From positions 131,855 to 195,854 of the forward strand of contig CAWIDE010000013.1 in assembly GCA_963834715.1 (NCBI GenBank): 64,000 bases of DNA, given 5' to 3'. A program made the translations under genes and the position numbers. The stretch comes from CAVSUZ01 sp963834715 (GTDB taxonomy: Bacteria > Pseudomonadota > Alphaproteobacteria > Acetobacterales > Acetobacteraceae). Below are positions 19,702 through 27,973 of the stretch, piece by piece (positions within the stretch are counted from its first letter, which is position 1; each line of letters starts with the position of its first letter). The notes beneath the pieces are model-generated. The model did no database searches, had not been told where the DNA came from, and saw nothing but the letters and a program-made list of their open reading frames with translations.

Positions 19702-20604
19702 CTACCGCCCTCGGAAAACCGCCTCGGCCAATCCACCGACGGGCGCTTCCATCCGAAACAGGTTCCCCTCCTCCGGCTTCGCCTTCCGCTCCGCATCCCG
19801 CAGCGGATGATTGGCCGACGTGACGTACAGCGTCTCCAACCCCGGCCCGCCGAACGCCGGCATGGTCGGATACCGGCATGGCATCTCGATCCGCCGTTCC
19901 AGCTTGCCCGCCGGATCGAACCGCAGCACGCAGCTCCCGCCGAACGCCGCCACCCAGAAGAATCCGTCCCGATCGATGCAGGCTCCATCCGGGCCCGAGG
20001 CCCCTGGAATATCCACCGTCACGAACACCCGCTTGTTGGCAACCGCCCCGCTCGACTGGTCGTAGTCATACGCCCAGACCGTCTTCTGCCGCGTATCCGC
20101 GTGATACATCACCCGCCCATCGGGGCTCCACGCCTGCGCGTTGGATGTCCGTACCGGGTCGGTCACTGGCGTCCACCGACCCTGGCCCTCATAGCGGAAC
20201 AGCGGCTGGCGTTCAGGAAGCCCCGAGTTCTGGGGCGCCAGCGGCACCGTCATCGTCCCGGCAAACAGCCGCCCCGCTCTGTCGCACCGCCCGTCGTTGA
20301 AGGTGAACTGCCGCGCGTTGAACGGCGGACCCGCAGCGAATTCCAGGCTCCCGTCAGTCGCGTCGAACAAATACAGCCCGCCCCGCAGTGTCACCGCGAC
20401 GCCCGCATTCGTCAGGTAGCAGGCGCCGACCCAGCACGGCATCTCCCAGACCGCATCCTGCCCGGTGACAGGATCAAATTGATGCAGCGCAGCGCCGCGC
20501 ACATCCACCCACCACAGCCGTCCGATGCGGCCGTCCCACAGCGGGCTCTCCCCGTTCAGCACCCCGGCCCGCAGCAGCCGCTCAATCGTCCCCTGTTCGC
20601 TCAT
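19702..20604 (-). CDS. SMP-30/gluconolactonase-family protein
   Basis: The 300-residue beta-propeller protein has the family landmarks: metal-ligand Glu in 'GESPLWD', 'FNDGRCDRAGRLFAGTM', 'SNAQAWSPDGRVMYHADT' and 'GPDGACIDRDG'. Known members hydrolyse sugar lactones (gluconolactone, L-arabinolactone). Linked sugar genes are lacking nearby; the enolase-superfamily dehydratase 9 kb away could act in the same aldonate route, but this is only inference. ATG at 20604. Confidence 0.82.
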   Translation of the reverse strand: MSEQGTIERLLRAGVLNGESPLWDGRIGRLWWVDVRGAALHQFDPVTGQDAVWEMPCWVGACYLTNAGVAVTLRGGLYLFDATDGSLEFAAGPPFNARQFTFNDGRCDRAGRLFAGTMTVPLAPQNSGLPERQPLFRYEGQGRWTPVTDPVRTSNAQAWSPDGRVMYHADTRQKTVWAYDYDQSSGAVANKRVFVTVDIPGASGPDGACIDRDGFFWVAAFGGSCVLRFDPAGKLERRIEMPCRYPTMPAFGGPGLETLYVTSANHPLRDAERKAKPEEGNLFRMEAPVGGLAEAVFRGR

Positions 20605-20790
20605 TTATCCCCTCCGCACTTATTCGCGGCAACGTGAATTCAGGATTGCGGTTTGCCAAGCTCGCCAGTATCGTTTCAACCCGGCGGACAAACCCTCCCC
20701 CTAGAAGGGTAGCGCTTCCGCCACGGGGAAGAACGGGCCAAGCGTTCCGGCCGTCTTGCGGTCGCAGGCCCAAGGCAGAAAGGCACGTCG

Positions 20791-21000
20791 ATGCCGAAGG
20801 GCACCGTCAAATGGTTCAATCCGGCCAAGGGGTACGGGTTCATCGCACCCGAAGCCGGGGGGAAAGACGTCTTCGTTCACATTAGCGCGGTCCAGAAAGC
20901 CGGCTTTCGCACCCTCAACGAGGGGCAGAAAGTCGGCTTTGAGATCGAGCAGCAACAGAACGGCCGTTCTGCCGCAATCAATCTGACCAGGGTGGAGTAA
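20791..21000 (+). CDS. Cold-shock protein (CspA family)
   Basis: The 69-residue single cold-shock domain has RNP1 'KGYGFIAPE' and RNP2 'VFVHIS', plus the aromatic 'VKWFNPAKGYGF' face that binds single-stranded RNA or DNA. It probably acts as an RNA chaperone. The 185-base leader before the ATG is long enough for the temperature-responsive 5' UTR common in this family, but no specific structure could be confirmed by eye. Confidence 0.93.
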   Translation: MPKGTVKWFNPAKGYGFIAPEAGGKDVFVHISAVQKAGFRTLNEGQKVGFEIEQQQNGRSAAINLTRVE

Positions 21001-21012
21001 CCACCCACCGGA

Positions 21013-21035
21013 TCCGCCAAGCCGAGGCTGGCGGA
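21013..21035 (+). terminator. Possible transcription-end hairpin after the cold-shock gene
   Basis: TCCGCCA and TGGCGGA form a perfect 7-bp stem with a 9-base loop, 12 bases after the stop codon. No run of T follows, so it may stabilise the 3' end or assist Rho-dependent termination rather than act alone. Confidence 0.4.
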
Positions 21036-21116
21036 CCGCGCTGCTTCCAGCAGGCGCGTTGGGGCCAGCTTGACCCGACGGCGCGCCCGCGGGAAACGGC
21101 ACGGGAAGGTGGCGCT

Positions 21117-21782
21117 ATGGTCGAGTTCGCGCAGTCTCCGCACCCCAACCCCAGCAACCGCGCCGCGCTCGATGCCGATGCGGTCAGACAGGCCTATCGC
21201 CGCTGGGCCCGTCTCTACGACCAGGTGTTCGGCGCCGTTTCGGCCGCCGCCCGACGACGCGGGATCGAGACTGTCAATGCCCTGCCAGGCCACCACGTTC
21301 TGGAAGTCGGGGTCGGCACGGGCCTCGCTCTGCCCCTGTATCGGTCGGAGAAGCGCATAACCGGCATCGATCTCTCTGCCGATATGCTCGCTCGCGCCCG
21401 ACAGCGCGTGACCGATCTCGGCCTTACCAATGTCGAGGCTCTGCGCGAAATGGACGCCGAAGCCACCGATTTCCCGGATAATGCCTTCGATATCGTCGTG
21501 GCTATGTTCGTCGCGTCCGTCGTGCCTCACCCGAACAGGCTGATGGCCGAAATGAAGCGGGTCGTGCGCCCAGGCGGGCACATCCTGGTGGTCGGCCATT
21601 ACGCCGCCGCCGGCGGCCCGCGCTGGTGGATCGAGCGAGCCATGGCACCCGCCTCCCGCAAGCTCGGCTGGCATCCAGACTTCCGGATCACCGAACTCTT
21701 CGATCCTGAGGACCTGCGCCGCGTCACCGTGTCCCCGCTCCCGCCGATCGGCATTTTCAGTCTGGCTCATCTGCCGAATTGA
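21117..21782 (+). CDS. pmtA: Phosphatidylethanolamine N-methyltransferase, PmtA-type
   Basis: The 221-residue class I SAM methyltransferase has motif I 'VLEVGVGTGLALPLY', 'GIDLSADMLARAR' and 'VVRPGGHILVVGHYAA'. The N-terminal 'YRRWARLYDQVFG' is typical of the rhodobacter-type PmtA branch. That family methylates phosphatidylethanolamine stepwise towards phosphatidylcholine at the cytoplasmic membrane. ATG at 21117. No phosphatidylcholine synthase is near; assignment to the Pmt branch is by remembered motif. Confidence 0.75.
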   Translation: MVEFAQSPHPNPSNRAALDADAVRQAYRRWARLYDQVFGAVSAAARRRGIETVNALPGHHVLEVGVGTGLALPLYRSEKRITGIDLSADMLARARQRVTDLGLTNVEALREMDAEATDFPDNAFDIVVAMFVASVVPHPNRLMAEMKRVVRPGGHILVVGHYAAAGGPRWWIERAMAPASRKLGWHPDFRITELFDPEDLRRVTVSPLPPIGIFSLAHLPN

Positions 21783-21805
21783 CGAGGGTATCCTTCAGCA
21801 CCTTT

Positions 21806-21863
21806 CCTCACCTCTCCCGCTCTGCGGGAGAGGTCGGCGCGCGTTAGTGCGCCGGGTGAGGGG
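21806..21863. repeat. REP-like extragenic palindromic repeat, copy 1
   Basis: Two neighbouring stems: CCTCTCCCGC/GCGGGAGAGG (10 bp, loop TCT), then a GC-only stem around GGCGCGC...GCGCC, framed by CCTCACC and GGGTGAGG. A second copy lies at 40923-40974. It sits between pmtA and coxB. Such elements are usually dispersed by RayT-type transposases and can act as transcript-end stabilisers. Confidence 0.75.
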
Positions 21864-21978
21864 AACGAATTACAAATTCTCTTACCTGCTTGATCTCCCG
21901 CCATCCCTCCGCTACGCGCTTAGCAGCGTCTCACGCAACCCGGGCTCGCGGGAACCAAAATCGGAGATGAATCGGCCG

Positions 21979-22875
21979 ATGAAGCTTTTCGGGCGTCTTG
22001 CCGCCGTATGTTCGCTGGCCGGGGTCACTGTCACACAGCTCATCACCCTCGCGCACGCTCAGATCCCGCCGAATCTCCCCGTGCTCGGTCAGCCGCATGA
22101 TTGGGAAGTGGGCCTGCAGGCGCCTTACAGCCCGGTCAAATCCGAGATGGTCACCCTCAACCATCTCGTGCTCGCCATTATCATTTTCATCAGCGCCTTC
22201 GTCGGCGCCCTGCTCGCCTACGTCATCTTCCGCTTCAACGCCGAGCGTAACCCCATCCCCGGCCACGCCACGCATAACACCCTGATCGAGGTGCTGTGGA
22301 CCGTCATCCCCATCCTGATCCTGGTGGTAATCGCCATCCCATCCTTCCGGCTGGTCTATTATGAGGATCGGACCGACAATCCCGACCTGACCATCAAGGT
22401 CACCGGCCACCAGTGGTACTGGGAATACACCTACCCCGACCTGAAGGGCCTCGACTTCTCCAGCTACATCGTTCCCGGCGATAAGTTGAAGCCAGGACAG
22501 CCCCGCCTTCTCATTGCCGATAACCCGCTCGTCCTGCCGGTAAACAAAAATATCCGCCTCCTCATCACCAGCGGCGACGTCATCCACAGCTTCTTCGTCC
22601 CGGCACTCGGGGTGCAGCGCTATGCTATCCCCGGCCGCACCATCGAAACCTGGGTACGCATCGACAAAGCCGGCTGGTACTATGGGGAATGCAATCAGAT
22701 CTGCGGAACCAACCATAGCCGCATGCCCATTAACGTCGTCGGTTTGCCGGAAAAGCAATTCCAGGGCTGGGTGACCCAGGCGCAGAAGCAATTCGCAGCC
22801 GATGCCGCACCGGTCCAACAAAACGCCGCCACTAGTCCCGTAAAGCTCGCGTCGGCCAATCAGGAGACACACTGA
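21979..22875 (+). CDS. coxB: Cytochrome c oxidase subunit II
   Basis: The 298-residue protein has a signal peptide (cleavage near 'LAHAQIPP'), two membrane helices ('LVLAIIIFISAFVGALLAY' and 'VLWTVIPILILVVIAIPSF') and the CuA site: His in 'SGDVIHSFFVPALG', then 'CNQICGTNHSRMP' with two Cys, His and Met. The usual Glu between the cysteines is Gln. Start at 21979 is preferred over 21967 because GGAGA is 11 bases upstream of it and abuts the earlier ATG. It receives electrons from cytochrome c in aa3 oxidase. Confidence 0.93.
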   Translation: MKLFGRLAAVCSLAGVTVTQLITLAHAQIPPNLPVLGQPHDWEVGLQAPYSPVKSEMVTLNHLVLAIIIFISAFVGALLAYVIFRFNAERNPIPGHATHNTLIEVLWTVIPILILVVIAIPSFRLVYYEDRTDNPDLTIKVTGHQWYWEYTYPDLKGLDFSSYIVPGDKLKPGQPRLLIADNPLVLPVNKNIRLLITSGDVIHSFFVPALGVQRYAIPGRTIETWVRIDKAGWYYGECNQICGTNHSRMPINVVGLPEKQFQGWVTQAQKQFAADAAPVQQNAATSPVKLASANQETH

Positions 22876-22876
22876 A

Positions 22877-24469
22877 ATGTCCGTCACCACTCACGACCAC
22901 GCGCACGAGCATCACGACCATAAGCCGGGATTTGTCACCCGCTGGCTGTGCAGCACCAACCATAAGGACATCGGCACGCTATATCTGATCTTCGCGGGTA
23001 TCGGTGCCACCACTGCCACCATCCTGTCGGAGATCATGCGCGCCCAGCTCATGGTGCCGCACAACACGATCATTACCAACGGGCAGGAGTGGAACACGAT
23101 CATCACCGCCCATGGCCTGCTGATGATCTTCTTTGCCGTGATGCCGGCGCTGATCGGCGGCTTCGGCAACTGGTTCATCCCGCTGATGATCGGCGCGCCG
23201 GACATGGCGTTTCCCCGCCTCAACAACATCAGCTTCTGGCTGCTGCCGCCCGCCTACTGCATGATCCTGACCGGGCTGTTCCTGCACGAGTCCGGCACCG
23301 GCTGGACCCTCTATCCGCCACTCTCACTGCAAACCTACGAGCCCGGGCCGGGCATGGACTTCACCCTGTTCGCCCTGCACCTGGCGGGCATAAGTTCGCT
23401 GCTCGGCGCCATCAACTTTATCACGACCATATTCAACATGCGCGCCCCGGGCATGACGCTGCACAAAATGCCCCTGTTCATCTGGGCCATGCTCGTCACC
23501 GCCTTCCTGCTCTTGCTCGCCATCCCGGTGCTGGCCGGCGCCATCACCATGGTGATCTGCGACCGCAACTTCGGCACTGCCTTCTTCGACCCCGCCGGCG
23601 GTGGCGACCCGGTGCTGTTCCAGCACCTGTTCTGGTTCTTCGGTCATCCCGAAGTTTACATCATGATCCTGCCGGCCTTTGGCATCGTCAGCCACGTGGT
23701 CTCCACGTTCAGCAAGAAGCCGATCTTCGGCTATCTCGGCATGGCCTACGCCATGGTGGCGATCGGCGTGATCGGCTTCGTCGTCTGGGCCCACCACATG
23801 TTCATCTCCGGTATCGACGTCGATACCCGCGCCTACTTCATGGCTGCGACCATGGTCATCGCCGTGCCCACCGGCATTAAGATCTTCTCCTGGATCGCAA
23901 CCATGTGGGGCGGCTCCATCGAGTTCCCTACGCCGATGCTTTGGGCCATCGGCTTCATTTTCGTCTTCACCGTGGGCGGTGTTACCGGCGTGGTGCTGGC
24001 GAATGCCGGCCTCGATCAGATTCTGCACAACACGTATTACGTGGTCGCGCACTTCCACTACGTGCTGTCGCTCGGCGCCGTCTTCGGCATCTTCTGCGGA
24101 TTCTATTTCTGGATCGGCAAGATGTCCGGCCACCCGTACCCGGAATTCTGGGGCAAGGTGCACTTCTGGCTGATGTTCATCGGTGTGAACCTGACCTTCT
24201 TCCCCCAGCACTTCCTCGGCGCCGCCGGCATGCCCCGCCGCTACCCCGATTATCCGGAGGCCTTCGCCGGCTGGAATTTCGTTTCCTCCATCGGCGCGTA
24301 CATCTCGGGTCTCGGCTACCTGGTGTTCCTGTACGTAGTTTATCGCACCTTCACTTCGAAAGAGCATGTCGCCGCCAACTACTGGGGCGAAGGTGCAACC
24401 ACGCTGGAATGGGCCCAACCCTCGCCGCCGCCCTTCCACACCTATGAAGTTCTGCCGCGCATTCGCTGA
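22877..24469 (+). CDS. coxA: Cytochrome c oxidase subunit I (aa3, A1 type)
   Basis: The 530-residue, twelve-helix haem-copper oxidase core has haem a and a3/CuB ligands in 'ITAHGLLM', 'WFFGHPEVYI' (with D-channel Glu and the cross-linked Tyr), 'VWAHHMF' and 'VVAHFHYVLS', and the K-channel Lys in 'PTGIKIFSW'. This is the A1 class of proton-pumping terminal oxidases. A His-rich N-terminus (residues 5-15) is unusual and may bind metal. It starts one base after the coxB stop. Confidence 0.96.
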   Translation: MSVTTHDHAHEHHDHKPGFVTRWLCSTNHKDIGTLYLIFAGIGATTATILSEIMRAQLMVPHNTIITNGQEWNTIITAHGLLMIFFAVMPALIGGFGNWFIPLMIGAPDMAFPRLNNISFWLLPPAYCMILTGLFLHESGTGWTLYPPLSLQTYEPGPGMDFTLFALHLAGISSLLGAINFITTIFNMRAPGMTLHKMPLFIWAMLVTAFLLLLAIPVLAGAITMVICDRNFGTAFFDPAGGGDPVLFQHLFWFFGHPEVYIMILPAFGIVSHVVSTFSKKPIFGYLGMAYAMVAIGVIGFVVWAHHMFISGIDVDTRAYFMAATMVIAVPTGIKIFSWIATMWGGSIEFPTPMLWAIGFIFVFTVGGVTGVVLANAGLDQILHNTYYVVAHFHYVLSLGAVFGIFCGFYFWIGKMSGHPYPEFWGKVHFWLMFIGVNLTFFPQHFLGAAGMPRRYPDYPEAFAGWNFVSSIGAYISGLGYLVFLYVVYRTFTSKEHVAANYWGEGATTLEWAQPSPPPFHTYEVLPRIR

Positions 24470-25395
24470 TGCCTGAGACGAGCGCATCCATCCAGCCGGA
24501 GGCACTACCCCGCGAAACTGACGTCGCGGACTGGATAGCGCTGCTCAAACCGGGTGTGATGACCCTCGTGGTGTTCACCGGGCTCATCGGTATGTTGATC
24601 GCGCCCGGCCATCTCCATCCGATCCTGCGCTTCACCGCGGTGCTCTGCATCGCGGTCGGCGCCGGCGCCTGCGGCGCCATCAATATGTGGTACGACAGGG
24701 ATATCGACGCGGTGATGCGCCGCACCCGTAACCGTCCGATCCCAGCCGGCCGCATGCCCCCCGAGGACGCACTGGGTTTCGGGGTCGTCCTCGCCGCCGC
24801 CTCAGTCATCATCATGTACCTGGCGACGAATATTACCGCCGCCACAACCCTCGCGCTCTCAATCGTATTCTATGTCTTCGTCTATACCATCTGGCTCAAG
24901 CGCCGCACTCCACAGAACATCGTCATCGGCGGTGCCGCCGGAGCTTTCCCCGCCGCCATTGGTTGGGCCGCGGTTACTGGTTCCGTCGGACTCGTCCCGC
25001 TCATCCTGTTTGCCATCGTCTTCGTCTGGACGCCCCCGCACTTCTGGTCGCTTGCCCTGTTCGCCAACGAAGACTATGCGCGTGCCGGTGTTCCCATGCT
25101 GCCAGTCGTCGCCGGTCCGCGCCACACACGCCGGCAGATCATGCTCTACACCGTTATTTTGGTGCCGCTCAGCTTGGTTCCATACCTGATCGGCTTCAGC
25201 GGACCGTTGTATCTTGCCGCCGCTACCGCTTTCGGCGCGGTGTTTCTCCTGCATGCCTGGCGCGTGCTGCGCGATAAAACCGATGACGCCGGATTCAGCT
25301 TGACTAAGGACGCCCCCGCCCGCGCGGCCTTCCGCTACTCCATCTATTATCTGTTCCTGCTGTTCGGGGCGCTGGCGATCGACCGGCTGATCTGA
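24469..25395 (+). CDS. ctaB: Protoheme IX farnesyltransferase (haem O synthase)
   Basis: The 308-residue polytopic UbiA-family enzyme has the Asp-rich motif 'NMWYDRDIDAVMRRT' and 'YTIWLKRRTPQNIVIGGAAG'. It attaches farnesyl to haem B to make haem O, precursor of haem A for the oxidase. It overlaps coxA by one base (TGATG), so the two are translationally coupled. Confidence 0.95.
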   Translation: MPETSASIQPEALPRETDVADWIALLKPGVMTLVVFTGLIGMLIAPGHLHPILRFTAVLCIAVGAGACGAINMWYDRDIDAVMRRTRNRPIPAGRMPPEDALGFGVVLAAASVIIMYLATNITAATTLALSIVFYVFVYTIWLKRRTPQNIVIGGAAGAFPAAIGWAAVTGSVGLVPLILFAIVFVWTPPHFWSLALFANEDYARAGVPMLPVVAGPRHTRRQIMLYTVILVPLSLVPYLIGFSGPLYLAAATAFGAVFLLHAWRVLRDKTDDAGFSLTKDAPARAAFRYSIYYLFLLFGALAIDRLI

Positions 25396-25397
25396 AC

Positions 25398-25514
25398 ATG
25401 CCAGACGAGTTCGAACGCCGGCGCAGGGCCCGCAACTGGGCCATGCTCATCGTCTTGCTTGCGCTCAGCATCCTTTTCTTTGCCATTACTATCGTGAAGC
25501 TGAGCAAGTCCTGA
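25398..25514 (+). CDS. 38-residue membrane peptide of the cox operon (CoxF-like)
   Basis: A very short gene starting 2 bases after the ctaB stop. A basic head ('EFERRRRARNW') is followed by one membrane helix ('AMLIVLLALSILFFAITIV') and a Lys-tailed end. Small proteins of this form commonly follow ctaB in alphaproteobacterial oxidase operons and are called CoxF or oxidase assembly peptides. Position and topology support that role; sequence is too short for more. Confidence 0.7.
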   Translation: MPDEFERRRRARNWAMLIVLLALSILFFAITIVKLSKS

Positions 25515-25770
25515 CCTCTCCGTAGAAGTCAAAGGATGCACGCTAACTGAACGCAGATACCAAAAGCTGAATGCGTTCGCTCAACGGCTCCTACTACTGC
25601 GCGACTGCGGCAAATCACGATTAAGGCTGGTCACTCACGAGCCACTCCGCCTCATCCCCTGACATCTGCGTAAAGCTACTCTCTTAGCCTTTACAGCCGC
25701 ACACGATCATTCACATCCTCGACAATCACCCGTTTCAGAACGTTTCAACGCAGCGCCGCAAGCCGAATAA

Positions 25771-26148
25771 TCATCCCGCAGGACGGCAAAAAAGTCGAGG
25801 AAGTCCCACGCAAAACCAACGCTCGCGGCTATGCGAAGCAACCCCTGTGGCCGCTTCAAAGACCTGGATATTCCCCATCTGCGCTCCGGTCACCGAGACC
25901 GCCTCGACAATAGTCTGGTGCAGTCCCCTCACAATATCCCACCGCCACGTTTGCAATCTCTCGCGCACCAACCGTATCTGAGCAACACTTCCGGACAATT
26001 CTTGGTCAATCTCGTTCGCGTGAACCTCGAAATCGTCCGCCATCTCGTGTAGTTTCCATGAGACGTGATTCCGGCGTCTTTCGGCGATATTGCGGAATTC
26101 CTGTGCTTCCTCGCGGAGATAGGCGGCTTCGTCGGCTCGAATGGCCAT
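25771..26148 (-). CDS. Small coiled-coil hypothetical protein
   Basis: About 125 residues starting at the internal ATG 26148 ('MAIRADEAAYLREEAQEFR'). The first 70 residues are charged and helical ('WKLHEMADDFEVHANEID'), like small alphaproteobacterial proteins of the 'EAEEFRRLA' type. The last 30 residues look less protein-like. Unknown function. Confidence 0.4.
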   Translation of the reverse strand: MAIRADEAAYLREEAQEFRNIAERRRNHVSWKLHEMADDFEVHANEIDQELSGSVAQIRLVRERLQTWRWDIVRGLHQTIVEAVSVTGAQMGNIQVFEAATGVASHSRERWFCVGLPRLFCRPAG

Positions 26149-26285
26149 GGTTCTCTCTCCCTCAACAACCCCCAGTCTCGCCATCTTGTTTTGGCTTTGA
26201 ATTGGAACGCCCTCCGGCGGAAACGTCGGTCTTACCTTGTAATACTTCCATCAGAGCTTAAGCTATAGCGAAGTCAATCCGGGAA

Positions 26286-26531
26286 TTGCGGTTCGCGCCG
26301 ACCCCGGTGGACTGCTTCCAAGACGGCATGAGGGGGCTGCACCACGTGGAACGCGCCATTGCCAACGAGCGACAGCGACTGGCGGCTGAGCACTTACAGT
26401 TGAACGGCCGAATTCGTGAGATTGTCTCTGAAACCTGGCACATCATTGCGCAATCTCGCGACACGCTTACGCAAGGTCGCCTGTTGCTCAGCCGTGCCGA
26501 TGCTATCGTTCATAGCGTCTCACCTCAATAA
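26286..26531 (+). CDS. Possible small helical protein
   Basis: An 81-residue reading frame with a charged helical core ('ERAIANERQRLAAEHLQL', 'RDTLTQGRLLLSRADAIV'). There is no clear ribosome site, and a later ATG at 26328 region is also possible. It ends 1 base before the next small frame, suggesting a pair. Weak evidence. Confidence 0.3.
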   Translation: MRFAPTPVDCFQDGMRGLHHVERAIANERQRLAAEHLQLNGRIREIVSETWHIIAQSRDTLTQGRLLLSRADAIVHSVSPQ

Positions 26532-26532
26532 C

Positions 26533-26757
26533 TTGCCGCTGCAGCAAGTCTCTGCACCCTTCAGCACCCCAAATAAGGCAACGCTCGAACTGTCGGAGGC
26601 TTCCTATCTTCGGCTCCAGGCACAGCGTTGCCGCAAAATCTGCCCGGTGACAAAGGATCCGGAACTCATCGAGACACTGTCGAGACTGGCCCGTGAGTTC
26701 GATCAGCGCGCCGCGGCGCTTGAAGCAGAAGTCGAACCACGCAAACTTGGAGCATGA
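26533..26757 (+). CDS. Small helical hypothetical protein
   Basis: About 74 residues from a TTG at 26533. The core 'YLRLQAQRCRKICPVTKDP' followed by 'LIETLSRLAREFDQRAAALE' is the recurrent helical hairpin of many small alphaproteobacterial proteins. A longer in-frame start at 26416 would overlap the preceding frame. Function unknown. Confidence 0.4.
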   Translation: MPLQQVSAPFSTPNKATLELSEASYLRLQAQRCRKICPVTKDPELIETLSRLAREFDQRAAALEAEVEPRKLGA

Positions 26758-26765
26758 GGCCGCGG

Positions 26766-27956
26766 TCAGGACGCAAAAAACTCCATCGCCGCATCCACCC
26801 CGCCGCGCCCATGCGGTACCCCGTTAATCCTCAGACTCATCTCAACCGCGGTCAGCGCACCCAGCACCATCGGCTCGTTCAGATCACCCATATGCCCGAT
26901 GCGGAACACTCGTCCGTTCAGACTTCCCAGTCCGCCGCCCAGTGATACATTGAACCGGTGCCGCGCCGTCCGGCGCACTTCCTCCGCATCGAACCCTTGC
27001 GGCATCAGCACCGCCGTAATCGAATCTGAATACCGCCCCGGACTGGTGCAGAATAGCTGCGGCCCGTTATTCCCGGCCCATACCTTCACCGCGCGCCGGA
27101 CACCCTCCGCCAGATAGTGATGCCGCGCAATGACGTTTTCGATCCCCTCGTCCTCCAGCAGATGAAGCGCTTCGTGCATTCCATAAATCGCATTCACCGG
27201 CACCGTCCCGACGAAGCTTCTTGTCGGCCGGTTCAGCATGATTGACCAATCGAAGTAAAACCGCGCCAACTTCGCCTGCCGGTGCGCCTGCATCGCCTTA
27301 TCGGAAACCGCAGTGAACGCCATGCCAGTCGGGCACATCAGTCCCTTTTGGCTGCCGCCCACTGCGCCATCGATCCTCCACTCGTCCATGCGAAAATCCA
27401 GGCTTGCCAGCGAGGAGATCGTGTCAACCAACAACAACGCCGAGTGTCCGGCTGCATCAATAGCCGCACGGACCTCCTCAAGCGGAATCATCAATCCCGT
27501 CGCCGTTTCATTGTGCACAACACAAACGGCGCGAATGGCGTGCTTGGTATCTTCCGTCAACGCGCCCTTTACCGCGCTGATCTCCACCCCATGCCTCCAG
27601 TCAGCAGCCACCGTGCGCACCTCTATCCCGTGCGCCGCCGCCATCTGTTGCCACGCCTCAGAGAAGTAACCGGACTCCAGGATAAGAATTGTATCCCCAG
27701 GCGAGAACAGGTTAGTAAGCGTCGCCTCCCACGCGGAGTGACCAGAGCCGGTATACATGAACAGCTCGTGGCGCGTGCCCAGCACCCGCTTCAGAGCCGC
27801 GTAGACCTCGTCATAAACCCCCATAAAATCCGGATCGTGGAAATCGACCGTCGGCCGGTCGATCGCCCGCAACACGGAGTCAGGAATATTCGTCGGCCCC
27901 GGATTAGCGAAAAACTGCCGCCCTCGAAGCTTCCTGGACAGTACCGCGCTCACCAT
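26766..27956 (-). CDS. Class V aminotransferase, serine-glyoxylate / alanine-glyoxylate type
   Basis: The 396-residue PLP enzyme begins 'FFANPGPTNIPDSVL' and has 'YTGSGHSAWEATLTNL', the PLP Asp in 'LLLVDTISSLASLDF', and the Schiff-base Lys in 'GGSQKGLMCPTG' (Lys204). This is the AGXT/SGAT family, transferring an amino group from serine or alanine to glyoxylate in peroxisomal-type or serine-cycle metabolism. The ATG at 27956 is preceded by AGGGGAGGG. It follows an MFS exporter gene on the same strand by 17 bases. Confidence 0.88.
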   Translation of the reverse strand: MVSAVLSRKLRGRQFFANPGPTNIPDSVLRAIDRPTVDFHDPDFMGVYDEVYAALKRVLGTRHELFMYTGSGHSAWEATLTNLFSPGDTILILESGYFSEAWQQMAAAHGIEVRTVAADWRHGVEISAVKGALTEDTKHAIRAVCVVHNETATGLMIPLEEVRAAIDAAGHSALLLVDTISSLASLDFRMDEWRIDGAVGGSQKGLMCPTGMAFTAVSDKAMQAHRQAKLARFYFDWSIMLNRPTRSFVGTVPVNAIYGMHEALHLLEDEGIENVIARHHYLAEGVRRAVKVWAGNNGPQLFCTSPGRYSDSITAVLMPQGFDAEEVRRTARHRFNVSLGGGLGSLNGRVFRIGHMGDLNEPMVLGALTAVEMSLRINGVPHGRGGVDAAMEFFAS

Positions 27957-27973
27957 CCCTCCCCTTACGGATG

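Noticed and set aside
23324..24505. Long minus-strand open frame of about 390 codons across coxA and ctaB
   Set aside because: It is the antisense shadow of a GC-rich membrane-protein gene; composition is Gly/His/Asp-biased with no family features, while the plus strand is clearly coxA.
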